Shown: positions 5,394 to 5,865 of the stretch, in pieces
Layout of the letters: each line of letters begins with the position of its first letter
How positions within the stretch are numbered: the first letter of the stretch is position 1
Origin: Nitrososphaerales archaeon TH1920
GTDB lineage: Archaea > Thermoproteota > Nitrososphaeria > Nitrososphaerales > Nitrososphaeraceae
Reading direction: 5' to 3'
Assembly: GCA_014523495.1 (NCBI GenBank)
Contig: JAATVM010000162.1
Span: forward strand, 1 to 5,865
DNA length: 5,865 nucleotides
Translations under genes and position numbers: made by a program
Notes under the pieces: model-generated
Database searches by the model: none
Seen by the model: the letters and a program-made list of their open reading frames with translations, nothing else
What the model was told of the DNA's origin: nothing

Positions 5394-5865
5394 GTGAAAT
5401 TCGTAGAGTGGTTCCCTTTTTATCAGCAGATTAGAATGGAATTTGGATATAGTACAGAAAAAGATCAGATGGCAGCTGATATGTTAAGTAAAATGATAAA
5501 GAGGAAAGCATTACAAGTGTCTAATATCCAAAAAAAGATACAAGGAAAGGAGGTACTTGTGATTGGGGCAGGTCCAAGTCTGGAAAAAAATATTGAGTTT
5601 ATCAGGAAAAATAAAAAGTACATAAAGATAGCAGCAAATGGCGTGGTGGAGATTTTGCTTAATAAGAAAATTAGACCAGACATAGTAGTCTCAGATCTTG
5701 ATGGAAATCCAAAATTTCTAAGGATGGCCGAAAAATTGGGAGCAACGATGGTTATCCATGCTCATGGAGATAATATAGAGAGTATGGAAAAAAATGTTCC
5801 TAAATTTAGAAAAATAATTGGTACAACTCAGGTAATGCCAACTGAGAATGTATATAATTTTGGAG
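5394..5865 (+). CDS. mptE: MptE-like 6-hydroxymethylpterin pyrophosphokinase (DUF115), N-terminal part
   Basis: The visible 157 codons run off the right edge. Motifs in order are EWFPFYQQIRMEFGYS (5-20), VLVIGAGPSL (54-63), AANGVVEILL (80-89), VVSDLDGN (98-105), VIHAHGDN (120-127) and IIGTTQVMP (141-149). These are the DUF115 signatures of archaeal MptE. MptE transfers pyrophosphate from ATP to 6-hydroxymethyl-7,8-dihydropterin in folate or methanopterin-type cofactor synthesis; it is unrelated to bacterial FolK. GAGPSL is probably nucleotide-binding and DLDG and HAHGDN likely metal or substrate sites. The start is uncertain. GTG at 5394 puts the first conserved Trp at residue 6, as I recall for the family. 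ATG at 5343, the first start after the in-frame TAG at 5334, would add 17 residues (MFSQIKQSINNLLLFLN). The gene is divergent from FUN14. Confidence 0.9.
   Translation, partial: MKFVEWFPFYQQIRMEFGYSTEKDQMAADMLSKMIKRKALQVSNIQKKIQGKEVLVIGAGPSLEKNIEFIRKNKKYIKIAANGVVEILLNKKIRPDIVVSDLDGNPKFLRMAEKLGATMVIHAHGDNIESMEKNVPKFRKIIGTTQVMPTENVYNFG

Noticed and set aside
5465..5683. 72-codon hydrophobic minus-strand frame opposite mptE
   Set aside because: It is antisense to the GAGPSL and ANG motifs of mptE; its membrane-like look comes from the lysine-rich and AT-rich opposite strand.

Overview
The window reads as AT-rich archaeal DNA, most likely from the ammonia-oxidising Thaumarchaeota (Nitrososphaerota). 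The evidence is the gene content: an archaeal exosome Csl4 subunit, a deoxyhypusine-synthase family enzyme, an MptE-type (DUF115) pterin pyrophosphokinase and a small FUN14 membrane protein. TATA-like boxes lie about 25-35 bp before most start codons and there are no clear Shine-Dalgarno sequences, so transcripts are probably leaderless. The lineage call is inferred from family content and style, not from a database match.

Layout, left to right. The 5' part of hisI (phosphoribosyl-AMP cyclohydrolase, minus strand) runs off the left edge at base 1. A stretch of 389 bases with no convincing gene follows. Then come a tiny minus-strand zinc-ribbon protein (554-691, TTG start), a full-length M3-family oligoendopeptidase F (838-2640, minus), a 307-base intergenic region, a deoxyhypusine-synthase-like enzyme (2948-4018, minus, GTG start), exosome subunit csl4 (4103-4702, minus) and a FUN14-family membrane protein (4788-5159, minus). 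A divergent promoter region leads to the 5' part of an mptE-like gene (plus), which runs off the right edge.

The minus-strand genes are collinear, but they are separated by gaps of 84 to over 300 bases. Most have their own TATA-like element at leaderless distance, so they look like separate transcription units rather than one tight operon. Functionally they are housekeeping: histidine synthesis, peptide turnover, eIF5A modification or polyamine chemistry, RNA processing and decay, and pterin cofactor synthesis.

The most unusual signal lies between the endopeptidase and the deoxyhypusine-synthase-like gene. A strong plus-strand TATA-like box (2781-2790) is followed at TSS distance by about 98 bases that fold as nested inverted repeats, ending in a T6 run (2930-2935). 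This is a candidate undescribed structured non-coding RNA. Other points of interest are an exact 27-bp tandem duplication in the FUN14 gene, active-site substitutions that place the deoxyhypusine-synthase homologue in a divergent subfamily, and the zinc-ribbon mini-gene, which uses a TTG start and is easily missed.
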